Assembly: GCF_905220415.1 (NCBI RefSeq)
Contig: NC_059547.1
Location: 4,600,501-4,664,500, forward strand
DNA: 64,000 nucleotides
Reading direction: 5' to 3'
DNA from: Colias croceus
Taxonomy: Eukaryota > Arthropoda > Insecta > Lepidoptera > Pieridae
Shown: positions 1-11,100 of the stretch, piece after piece
Layout: the number at the start of each line of letters is the position of its first letter
How positions within the stretch are numbered: position 1 is the first letter of the stretch
The notes under the pieces: generated by a model
The model's input: only the letters and a program-made list of their open reading frames with translations
Told to the model about the DNA's origin: nothing
The model's database searches: none
Made by a program: the position numbers and the translations under genes

Positions 1-3000
1 TATCGTCAAGCCCGATACGCAGCGAGACGTGTGCGAAAGCGTGTCATTTTCAAGCACGGAGACTGCAATGTGGTCCAATGGAACGTGGCTAAGCGCAGGC
101 GCCGATACCTTCAGGACATCTTCACGACCCTCGTGGACGCGCAGTGGCGGTGGACGCTACTCGTGTTCGCCCTCTCCTTCATCCTCTCCTGGCTCCTGTT
201 CGCTCTGATCTGGTGGCTCATCATCTTCACACACGGCGACCTGAACCCTCCTACGAATTCCAGTGAACCGCTAGTCCCATGCCTCAATAATGTCAATTCC
301 TTCACCGGTTGTTTCCTCTTCTCCGTTGAAACTCAACACACCATCGGTTATGGCTCGAGAACAACAAACGAAGAATGCCCTGAAGCAATCTTCGTTATGT
401 GCCTTCAAAGCATTGTTGGTGTTTTCATTCAAGCTTTCATGGTAAGTTTTACGATTTGTTTTAACTAACGTCCAGTTAACGGCTAAAAATAGACAGTTTA
501 CAAAGTATATACACATTGTGGCAGCTAAAGCTGAAAACAAAACATTTATATCCCCTTTTACAAGATTTATTAGTATTTCGATTGAATTACAACTCATAAA
601 ATTTTTAATGTGTTAGGATAAGACATTATTGTTAAGAATATCTACTCTTCGCAACATTGCTATTAATAGAAACTTATTTTCTAAAGTATTACGACATCAT
701 TATAGTAAAAAGGGTTATGACTTATGATACACGTTTTCTTGAAAAACCTTCCTGCTTCGAAGCCAATAAGATAATTTCATATCAAAATAAACTTGGCGGT
801 GTGCCAAAATTATAAGCGTACCAATCTGTGATCCAGATGCTCTCTTAAAAATTATAACTTATATTAAGAAACCGCGTAGAAGATTACCTATCATTATATT
901 TCCTCTTCATGTTCTAAACTCGTACTGAACTAGGTCGATGTACGATGTTTTTATAATCTAATTATTATGAGAGCTTCAAAAATCTGTTCAAGAACTAATG
1001 ACATTTTAATTATATTATGACGCGGGCCAACAGACCGAGAATGTTTTCCAGTACCTACTACTTCGCACTCAAAATATATATTGCGTATTCGTTAAACTGA
1101 ACATCTCGTCTAATTTTAGGTTGGAACCGTTTTCGCCAAACTCTCTAGACCAAAAAAACGAGCCCAAACATTATTGTACTCCCGAAACGCCGTTGTTTGC
1201 TTACGAGAGGGCCAATTGTGCCTGATGTTCCGTGTCGGAGACATGAGAAAGTCCCATATCGTTGAAGCACATATAAGAGCGCAAATTATTCGCCGCAAGG
1301 TATATTTTTTCGACAAAGCGGATACTGGTTAGTGATTGGGAAATTCAGTCAGCACGCTTACGAACCTTCATTAACCCGAGTTGACTAAACAACTCCTTTT
1401 ATAAAAGAAAGTGGTCGTTTGAATTCATATTCGGCGGATATGTAATGCCAATCGTTCGAATTTAAGGTCAATTGTTTTTGATATCGAATTTCAAAACCAC
1501 TTTCTCTTGTCCATAGGTGGGTCTAATATTCGCGAAGCTGGCTCGGGCCAAAAAACGTAATACAACTCTGCTGTTCTCGAGGAACGCGGTTATTTGTCTG
1601 AGAGACGGCGAATTTTGCCTTCTGTTTCGAGTTGGCGACATCAGAAAATCGCACATCTTGGAAGCGCATGTTCGAGCTCAAATTATTAAAAAAAAGGTAT
1701 CTCAGTGAACTATATGTGTTAGTTCATACATTTTTTGGATGTTTAATGTTGTATTTTTTATTTAAGTATTTTGGTGGTTTTCAAATTGTAATTATATTTA
1801 TTAGACCCGTCTAAGGATTTCCCCGCAACCATTTTCAATGCATCAATAACATGCTTTGCCATTGTAATACTCACATAGCTCGCTTATATTCGCAACTTAC
1901 CTTCATGTGAATGTAATTAATTTTCTCATAGAATAACTTATTGCATGGATTTTTATTTAAGTAAATACCAACTCACATTTGTTGTGCTTTTTGTAGGAGG
2001 AAAACGTGGATTATGGCTAAACATTTAGGCTTTGGGTGATTTATAACGCTCATACGCTTTTATCGTGTTTAATATCTATGTTAAATTGTGGATAAAGTGT
2101 TCAAACTCACTCTATGTAATGCATTTCTAATGGTTTACATCATTACTGAATAGATCACCAGAGAGGGAGAGTTACTGCCATTTTACCAACAAGAGCTGAA
2201 AGTAGGAGCTGATGGAGAAGAAGACAGACTGATGTTCATTTGGCCCATGACTATTGTCCATAAAATTAATGAGAAGTCGCCGCTTTACAACCTTTCTGCC
2301 TCAGATATGTTAAGAGAGAGATTCGAGATTGTTGTTATGCTTGGTAAGTCCTTATTTTATCATTTTATTATGTTTTAAGACATTATTATAAATTATTCTT
2401 AATCTATGTCTATCTATGATATTCTTAGTCTTAAATGTAGAAAATCGTCGTGGAACTGTAACTGTACGTGGGTATGTAGTAGGTATACCTACGCTATCTC
2501 CAGTCTAAACATACAACTGAGTTCTCGTATCTTGGCACTTCCTTGACAGTGATTTGGTCGTTTGCCCTAAACTTTACATCATAAATGTCGTTGGATTATT
2601 CATGGGCTTATAGTTTATTTCTACAACAAAGGTAATTGCGTAATATCGATGAAATTGTATGGTAGCCAATTTAAATAATGTGCCATTGGAGGAAGCACAT
2701 TAATTTCAAATATCTCAGATGTTTGTATTTGCATTCATTTTATTTTCATTAATTTTTCGATTGAAATAATTTTCAGAGGGTGTGATCGAATCAACGGGTA
2801 TGACGACTCAGGCAAGAAGTAGCTTTTTACCATCAGAGATTCTGTGGGGACACCGATTTGAAACTATGGTATCTTTCCGAAAAGATACCGGAGAATATGA
2901 GGTACGTTAAAACTATCATTACAACACTTTTTCCAAAGGGCTAAAAAAAGAAACAAAATATCATAGCATTAATTTTAATAATTTCGTATAGACCATATAA

Positions 3001-4920
3001 GGTAGATATTTGATATAGAATAGGATTTCTTTCGGCTATATGATATAAGGAAAACATTGATAAGAAGAAAAATTAAACAGTTCTACATAGAAACTTTACC
3101 CTTATTTATAATAAATACTATAGATTTTTCCTTATCTCAAGCAATAATACTTTTTATAAACTAATTATGAACACTAAACTTTTATATTTCCTTTACTTTT
3201 GTGTCTATATTGAATGCTATCTATGGAGTTTAGATTATAGACATATCACAATAGAATAATTTCCTCAACTAATAAACCGACGCACGTTTCCAGGTGGACT
3301 ACACACGATTCAACAATACATACGAAGTGGACACGCCCCTCTGTTCCGCGAAACAACTTGACGAGCTGCGAGCCACCGTCTCCACTTCCCAGAAATTAGG
3401 TATTTATAAATTCTAACTTATAAGTACTACATTATCCTCGTTTTACACCTTTTAACCTGTGAGCAATCAGCTTTAAATAGCCTTTACGTAATACTTATCA
3501 TTTCACGATCTTTACAGTTGTCTTTTTAATACGTTTTCCTTCTGTGAAGTGTTTAACGATAACACATAAGCAATTTAAAGTCAATCATTTAACATAAATG
3601 TGTGATTTTATAAAGATTGTCTTAGTTTAATATGAAAAAAGAACAAGCAAAGTACGAAAACGCGGATAAGGAAGTAACATAATTATGAGTTAATATGGAA
3701 ATTAGTCTCTCGAAGGGCATTAATAAAACAAATCACGTATTATTATATGACTCTATCTGTTGCAAGCTCATCAATAAAATACGTATACTAAACATAATTA
3801 ACATTTTTTTCACATGACTCAGGTATTTCAATTCTAAAGAGTTTTCTAAAGACATCCTTAATAATATCCTAATTACGATAGATACCTATATAGAATAATA
3901 ATCTTTGTTTGACGCGACTCTCCAGCCAGACCTAGTATAGAAGTCTAACCAATAATTCTCCAAAACTTCCAGATCGCATGCTCGGCACCATTCCGAAGAC
4001 ATTCTCCAACGACACGTTAGACATGAGCTCCGTCGATTCCATGTCCCTGGACGAGCACATAGAAATAAAGATCCCAGAAGCGCGCGCGAGAGAGAACAGG
4101 CTGATGGCACAGAACAACTTCGTGCAGCACGTCAATGAGAAGAAGAATTCCAGTCACACGCATCTGGCCGTAGAGAACGGACACGAAGCTCTGCCAAAGA
4201 TCAACTCGGCCATCATGATCAGTGATAAGACAGAGCGAGATGGACACATCCACAGGAGCCACAGCCACGCAAGCATGAAGAGGATGCATATAGTTGTGCC
4301 GAACGGCATCGGCCATATGGCGAACGGCCATGATCATAGAGCGGAACACAAAATCAAAAAGTAAGTGTTGACAAATTATGTTGTTGTCGTTTAAATGAGG
4401 CGTGTTATTTTTCGGGTTTGTATATTGATTCTATGATTTTTATTGTCTTGCGAAGTAGGTAATCATAATCGCATCACAAATAAGAATAGAACATGGTAAA
4501 GAAAAGGTTCTTACGTGTGTTACGTATGAACTAAACCCTTAATGTTATTAGTTTATTACTATTTGACTGGCCGGTTGGCGTGGTTGGTAGTGGCCTTGCC
4601 TTCCAAGCCACTAGTCGTGGGTTCGATTCCCACCCGGGGCAAATATTTGTGTGATGAACGTAGATGTTTGCTCTGTGTCTGGGTGTTAATTATCTATTTA
4701 AGTATTTATTTAAAATTATATATGTATGTTTATCAGCCATCTCGTTTCCATAACACAAGCGAAAGCTTAGTATGGGATCAGATCGTGCCGTGTGTTAAAA
4801 TTGTCCTGAATATTTATTTATTTTATATCTAATAAGAATGACATTTATTCCAGATCACCAAGCGAGCACCAGATGGAGTCAGTAATCCCGATCTTGGTGA
4901 CGTCACCGGAGCCCGCTTGA
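1..4920 (+). CDS. Inward-rectifier K+ channel gene 1 (Kir/Irk family), 5' partial
   Basis: Kir channel subunit: a plasma-membrane, two-helix K+ channel that works as a tetramer and is normally PIP2-gated. Exons: <1-441; 1120-1299 or 1517-1696 (alternatives); 2154-2343; 2777-2901; 3294-3399; 3973-4360; 4854-4920 (TGA). All junctions are GT-AG and the phases agree, giving at least 498 residues in the window. Visible parts: a basic N-terminal segment with IFKHGDCNVV; helix M1 (WTLLVFALSFILSWLLFALI); pore with TIGYGSR; M2 ending SIVGVFIQAFM; then the cytoplasmic domain with MFRVGDMRKSH, ESTGMTTQARS and VDTPLCSAKQL. The tail is His-rich and ends TSPEPA. The glutamine codon at 430-432 sits where vertebrate Kir2 channels carry the rectification-controlling Asp. 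By comparison with the paralogs the first exon begins within a codon or two of the window edge, so the start codon lies upstream. If the last intron (4361-4853) is retained, the protein stops at once after KIKK. Orthology to a specific fly Irk number was not decided. Confidence 0.93.
1120..1299 (+). CDS. Kir gene 1 alternative exon, version a
   Basis: A 180-nt phase-0 exon (60 codons) between TTTTAG and AAG|GTATAT. It encodes VGTVFAKLSRPKKRAQTLLY, then a beta-strand block with LCLMFRVGDMRKSHIVEAHI, ending IIRRK. In Kir channels this segment covers the end of M2, the PIP2-contacting basic linker (here RPKKR) and the start of the cytoplasmic immunoglobulin-like domain. It is homologous, position for position, to the exon at 1517-1696, so only one of the two can be used in a normal channel. 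This version keeps the conserved proline of the basic linker, as do the single copies in Kir genes 2 and 3. Confidence 0.9.
1517..1696 (+). CDS. Kir gene 1 alternative exon, version b
   Basis: A second 180-nt phase-0 exon, 217 nt downstream of version a, between CCATAG and AAG|GTATCT. It encodes VGLIFAKLARAKKRNTTLLF, then FCLLFRVGDIRKSHILEAHV, ending IIKKK. It aligns to version a without gaps and has no stop or frameshift. The differences are mostly conservative, which suggests purifying selection and not a decaying duplicate. The basic linker reads RAKKRNTT where version a reads RPKKRAQT, so the conserved proline is replaced by alanine. Using both exons would keep the reading frame but duplicate a folded segment. 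Confidence 0.87.
4566..4830 (+). repeat. tRNA-derived SINE (tRNA-Gly-like head)
   Basis: The head resembles a tRNA gene: an A-box-like TGGCGTGGTTGGTAGTGG, an anticodon-like loop CTTCCAAG as in tRNA-Gly(TCC), and a B box GGGTTCGATTCCCAC at about 4620-4634. An unrelated AT-rich tail of about 200 nt follows. It lies in the last intron of Kir gene 1, in the same orientation. No clear target-site duplication was found and the 3' boundary is approximate. The head departs from a foldable tRNA, so it is not called as a tRNA gene. Confidence 0.75.
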
Positions 4921-7915
4921 CCGCGCGCGCGCGTTACTTTCAAATCCTTGTGTGATGTGTAGGTGTGTTTGTACGTTCATATTGTTTAAACTACAAAGAT
5001 TTGTGTTCCTTTACATATTTACTTTTAATAATATTAATATCATAGTGTAATTATTTACCTACGTACAAAAAACGTTTTACAGAGTATACCTAATGTTCAT
5101 CTATAGTAACTAATAAATTGATAGTAGGTATTTATATTTTAAAACGTGAAACACATCTATCCACTTGTAATAATAATATCTATAGTTTCATAGAGTTAAA
5201 TCACACATAGGTACTAAGTTATGGATTAAATTTCATGGCCAAGCAATTTATTCATGACCCTAGGTTATGCAATATGCATCCACGTAAAAAAAGGATATTC
5301 AAAAATCCCATTATTTCAGTTCTTTGATTGTTATGATACTTGTGAGTAGATCTATATAGTTCAAAATTTTATTTTTCTAACGATATTTTTGTTCCCCTCT
5401 TTGAAGTCTGGAAATAATTGATGAAAAAAATAGTAAATTGAATGTCAGTTAAAAGACGGCCAGGATGCATGCTCGAGGACAAGTTCGTTGAACTTTGTAT
5501 GACATTCACTTTCAGTCTTATTAATCTGAAAAAATAGCAAGGTAATTTTGTTATTTTGAATGTTAATATACCTAACTCAAAAAGGAAAATTACAAAAATA
5601 TATTTACCAAACTATGGTTAATACATTATTTATTTTAATAATACAACACCCATACGTCCGCGTCATGGAGAAATATTTTAAAAAGTAGTTGAAAATTCCG
5701 AAGCCGGAAATATTACAATTTTATGTACTTTAAATGACAAGAACATTCCTATCGAGATGTTCCAAGATGGATGGTTGCCAACATTCTCTGCGTTGTAGCA
5801 TTGCCGTTAAAACGTAAATAAAATGTCACAACGCTATTAGGTATTTCTAATTAATTTAAACACACGAATTAAAAGAGTTTTCTTGTACGGGTGTGGCATC
5901 CTTAGTAACAATGGTTCTTGCAACTGTTTGGTATGTCTAGATAGCTAGGTATATCCTAAAAAATATTGTTCGATCAAACAGATTTTCTCTTTGCTATGTA
6001 GAAAAAACTTTTAAAAATAGTGTCATTTTCTGTTTCTTTAATTTGAGTGGATATAGATGTGTTAGTTATATAACAATTTATCTATTAATTATAATGTTTA
6101 TTATAATTTATTATAATATTTTCTATGTGAATGTACAAATCACGTCTACACAAGGGATCAGCAGAACAGAACAGGGTGGTACTGTAGACCAAGTATTTAT
6201 TAACGATTAATTAGTGAAATTAGACATAGGGTGTTCGGAAATTTATATATGCTTATGATTGTTTAAAAAATAATTATACGGTTTTTAAATTTCTACCCTG
6301 TGTTTTAGGTTAAGGCTTCTAGTTTTAGAATTTATATTGTTCTATCGTCAGTCAAACTAAGGATAGAATCTTCTTCCAAAATATAGTTTAATAATTATAT
6401 AAATGCTTCCTTATTACCAGTCGGTGTGACCGTGACTTATTCAAAATTCCTATATACTTAATAGACAAATTTAAGGCATATAATTTACGGATATACCTAC
6501 AATTAGACTTATAGAGCTTTTAGAGAGGTCCGTCGATGCAAGACTTATTATAAGTATTTATCGTTTGTCATGTTTGGACGGACTATATCTAAGTAATAGT
6601 ATTTATGTATCTCGTCGTATCTCGTATCCTATTTAATTCAAAGAAATTTGCTTTTAAAACATAACGTACAAATATGTAAACTGTTAGAATTAAATCGGCT
6701 TTTTCTATGTTAAGTAATTTAAAGATTTTATACGATGTACTTAATCACGTGTATGTAGGATTATGATGAATGTATACCAAAATGAAAATTGTTTTTGATA
6801 AAACCTATATTATAATTTATATAATGTAAAGTCATTGAATAGCATGCTGATAGCTACGCATTATTTTCGATATTTGCTTAGCAATTAAATTTGTGATTGA
6901 GTACTGTTTATTGTAATTGACAAAATAAATGAAACCATTGTACAAAATAATAGACGACTGATACGTTTACTACTGTTACTATGTATATAATATTATACAT
7001 CTTGTGATATTTGTCGATGTTCAAATACGAATTTACAATAAATATTAAAACTATCTGATGATAAAATTTAAACTGTATGTCAACACTGATTTATTTATTA
7101 GGACTTAAATTTAACTAACTTAAATAAACGCGCCTTTTAAAAGTATGTCTGTATTATGTTAATTAAGTTTGTTCGTATAAGATTTTTTAGAGAAGTTTTC
7201 GTGCCAAAAATAATTATATAAGCTGGTAACAACATATAATATTGAAATATATTTCTTACAATTATAACATACAGTGTTGGCATAGAGCAGTTAATATATA
7301 GATTCACAGATAAAGTAATTTTTTAAGGATTTTCGAATAGTCAGGGCGGTGCTGGCGCCGCAACATTCAATAAAACTTAGTCCAATGTGATGCTTTTATC
7401 AACCAATATGATGAATTGTTTTAGAATTTAAATATAAAATGTATTGACACTTAACAAGTCTTTTATTTTACCCGCAAAATATTTTCATCACTGAAAATTT
7501 ATAATTTTATTGCAGCACGTGCTTTTTATGTATTTAAGGATTGAATGAAAATTCACATTTATTATGAAAGAATATTTATTTATTAAATATCTTATGTACT
7601 CATATATAAAGCTTTAAGCTACTATAGATATCATGATTTATTTTAAATGCACTCAATAAAACTGAGCAAAATGAAAAAGGCAAATAACTTACAACATAAT
7701 AGTTTTATTTCTTGTTGTACAATTATTAGGATTCTATCAAAAGGTATTTCTTGAAATAATTGTTTAAAAGCTACTCACCAATAGATGGCGTTGTATATGT
7801 ATTTGAAACAAATCTTTTGTATAAATTAGAATTTACAGTAAATTACATACATTAATGATAATTATGAATAACAAATATATAATATTCTTATCAGGAAGAA
7901 ATTAAAACGTTAATT
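4921..7915. other. Convergent 3' region between Kir genes 1 and 2
   Basis: No coding region is visible. The stretch is very AT-rich and should hold the 3' UTR of gene 1 and, on the other strand, that of gene 2. Candidate plus-strand poly(A) signals (AATAAA) occur near 5817, 6925, 7038 and 7366. TTTATT motifs near 7580 and 7700 could serve the minus-strand gene. The real ends cannot be placed from sequence alone. Confidence 0.6.
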
Positions 7916-8196
7916 TTATTTTGAGAAAGCGCCATCTGTTGTTGATTGTCTATTTTTATCAGCCTTCTTCGATTTTGATTTGGTGACTTTTTCTTCTTCA
8001 CTCGAAGACGATGAATGTTCTGCGGCATCGAAGAAATCTGATGGGTATTTGATACAGGAAGGTCTGCGTGTGAGGCTAGCTCTGTGTATGGCGTCGACCA
8101 CTAGTCTATCGGAAACGCTAGAGAGTGGTGAAATCGGTATGGGTGGCATCGTTGCTAGCGGGCTTGCAGGTGCCGGTGATGAAGTATTCATATATC
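7916..8196 (-). CDS. Kir gene 2, 3'-terminal exon B (long tail)
   Basis: Acceptor ATTTTCCAG|GATATATG, phase 1, then 92 codons and TAA at 7918-7916. The predicted tail begins GYMNTSSPAPASPLATMPPI, has a middle part with SDRLVVDAIHRASLTRRPS, and then an acidic Ser run SSSSSEEE followed by KSKSKK and a polar end DGAFSK. It looks like an intrinsically disordered, phosphorylatable cytoplasmic tail. The phase matches the core-exon donor at 12994. The splice would skip exon A and about 4.8 kb of intron that contains a long fold-back repeat. Confidence 0.7.
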
Positions 8197-11100
8197 CTGG
8201 AAAATTTAAGATATTATTATTATCTATATTATGGATTTTATGGTAGTCACCTACTATTCGGTATGACTGGTACAAAATGCAGTTTTCTACGGAATTCAGT
8301 GTGTATGTGTGTGTGTTTGTACATAATCTAGGTATATCTATATAAAATTCTAATCTAATATTGTTAAGAAGAAATAATTAATTTATGTACAATATTAGAA
8401 ATAATTGACCGGAGCGAAGTTAGACAAAAGAGTTTGTAGCTAATAGCTTGTTGAAAATAAATAAATAAATATTATTTCTTGTAATATGTTCTGTAGTTGA
8501 CATTTGCCATTGACCATTATATCACCATCAAACTTCCCCTTTTAATAATTGTTTAAATAACATAAGAATTAAGCCAACATAATATTGACCGTTCGAGGAT
8601 CTACACTTTCCGTTAGAGAACCTTGATGTCTTCACACAAAGTACGACATTTATTATTACGATTTATTCCTGTACAAAAACTATTCGGTTATTATCCAAAT
8701 ATCTGCTTAGATATATAATTTATTAGGTATATTTTACGCTGATAGGAACTATTTGTGGCAATTCTAATTAATAAAGGAATAAAGTTTGATACACAGATAG
8801 ATAGGAAAATTGTTGAGGTTTTTGGTAATTTCGATAATGTTGAAGTTTAATGTTTAGGAGTGTTTAGGTTTTTAGCACAAGCTGTGTTCATCTGTTTCAC
8901 TGCTTATCCGTGTAGGAACCTAGAAGTACTACTACTATACTACTCATTTTCAATGAAATTCTTAAAGTAACTCTCTATTTCTCTATCTAATATTTATCAT
9001 TGTTGAAAACTGAAACGAATGATTCTTTTGATTACTTTGAAATATAGAGGTTCTAAAAAAATAAGAAAAATTTTAAATTACTCAGATACATTTTTCTCGC
9101 GGGCAATATGTCAATGTACATTATTCATGTGAGGATCATAAATTGAGTTGTTAGATAAAATATTGTACCTAATGCTTTGTTTTCTCAACCGGAGCTCTAT
9201 TTATACACGACGATAAGTTATTTGTGTATCACCACGTAATTTATTTTGTACCAGTATTATCATACATACTAATTAAGTATTTTTTACTTACCTGCACACT
9301 CTATAAACTAATCAGTATAGTCTCTTTACAAGGATTTAAAAGCAACACATCAAAAACAGGACAAAGTAAACACTGAAAAATACATTTCACAGAACCTTAG
9401 CCATAATAATCTTAAAACATGGAGTAACGAAAAAGCGTACCTAGAATGAGTATTTGCAAACATGGAAAATCGAATTTCATCAATTAATTATACTGACACT
9501 TAATTAAAATTGGTCGCATAAGTTTTCAGGGTATGCATTTATTTAGTTTTGTTTTAATACCTATATAAACAATTACCTTTTTTAAAAGGTACCTAGATAT
9601 TAAGTGGCTTTAGTAGTCCTATAGGATTTTTGATACAAGAGGATATAAAAATTAAACACAATTTAACGTCACAACAAAATATTCATTCAATATTTACACA
9701 AAATAGAATTCATATAACATAATAATCAATTATAATTATCTCTTGATTTGTGACAAATTGTAAACATCGTAAATAATAAATATCCCACCAAAAACATTTT
9801 CATGTAAAATGTTGCCAAGACGAGCCCATATGACTCGCACTGTCAAAAAGTTATCAGATCTCATGTAGAGCCAAGCTTCTAACACTACACGCCCTAACTC
9901 TACAAGGCCTAACTTGACAAACTCTACACCTTAGTCAAAATATGTGGCTTGGCCATTTCGCTACATTCACATCGGCGTAAGGTGAAAAATTAATTCACTG
10001 TTCATAACTTTTGTGTTATACAATAGTTCTTGTTGTAACGAATGGCCAAGCCACATATTTTGACTAAGGTGTAGAGTTTGTCAAGTTAGGCCTTGTAGAG
10101 TTAGGGCGTGTAGTGTTAGAAGCTTGGCTCTACATGAGATCTGATAACTTTTTGACAGTGCGAGTCATATGGGCTCGTCTTGGCAACATTTTACATGAAA
10201 ATGTTTTTGGTGGGATTTCATTTCTTTTTGTGAGTTGTTTGTAACAAAATTTTATATGTCGATTAAACTTCTAATTTTTTTTTTAACAAACATATATATA
10301 TCTAGGGGAACCAAGTTTTAGATTATTAGATTAGACCTCTAGCGTCATCAAAATTTAATTTAAAATTACAGGTCTTATACAAACTCCCATCCCCTAGTTT
10401 AAGGGGATGGGGGATGAAAGTTACAAGTTTTATAATTTTTTTGTTGTTTGTGTGCTAATACTAGCTTACATACAAAATTTCAGTTTTCTAGGACATTAGG
10501 AAATACCATAAGAATTTTGATGATCATCAGTGAGTCAGTGACGAAATTAGCGTTTTTTAGATATAAATAAAATCTGAAGTATAAAAGCTAATGTCATTAA
10601 AACTTAATATATTCAATAAGTCCGCTATTGACAATATATCCCGAAAATTTTGTTGATCTAGCATAATCCAAACCCAAGTTATGAGGGTTCAAAAAAACGT
10701 CGAAGCGCTTCGAGAAAAGGTAGGTAGTGCCCGTCGCTTGATCGCTTGGCTCGTCTTGGCGGGGGCACTACCGTGCCCCCAGATCTAAATACTGGAGTTT
10801 GCTGGATCTCATTTCATGACATCCTTCATTACTTAACAATACAATTTATACTTAAACCTATTAAACCTTGATAAAACAATTGGTCGTATAACATAGTGGA
10901 ATGTTTTCGAGTAAAGAATCACATATTGCTATTAAACTAGACTATCGACTTTAGCAGCTATGGTACTGTTGAACAATGTATAATTAAGAGTAAGAATAAT
11001 ATGACTAGTGAAATATTAAATGTTATTTTTGCTAAAGTGGAGAACAATGTTGATGAGATTCCACGGAAAAAAGGGTTTTACATTTTTTATATAAAAGAGG

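Noticed and set aside
4566..4640. Functional tRNA-Gly gene
   Set aside because: The A and B boxes and a TCC-like anticodon loop are present, but the arms do not pair as in a tRNA and a SINE tail follows without a terminator.
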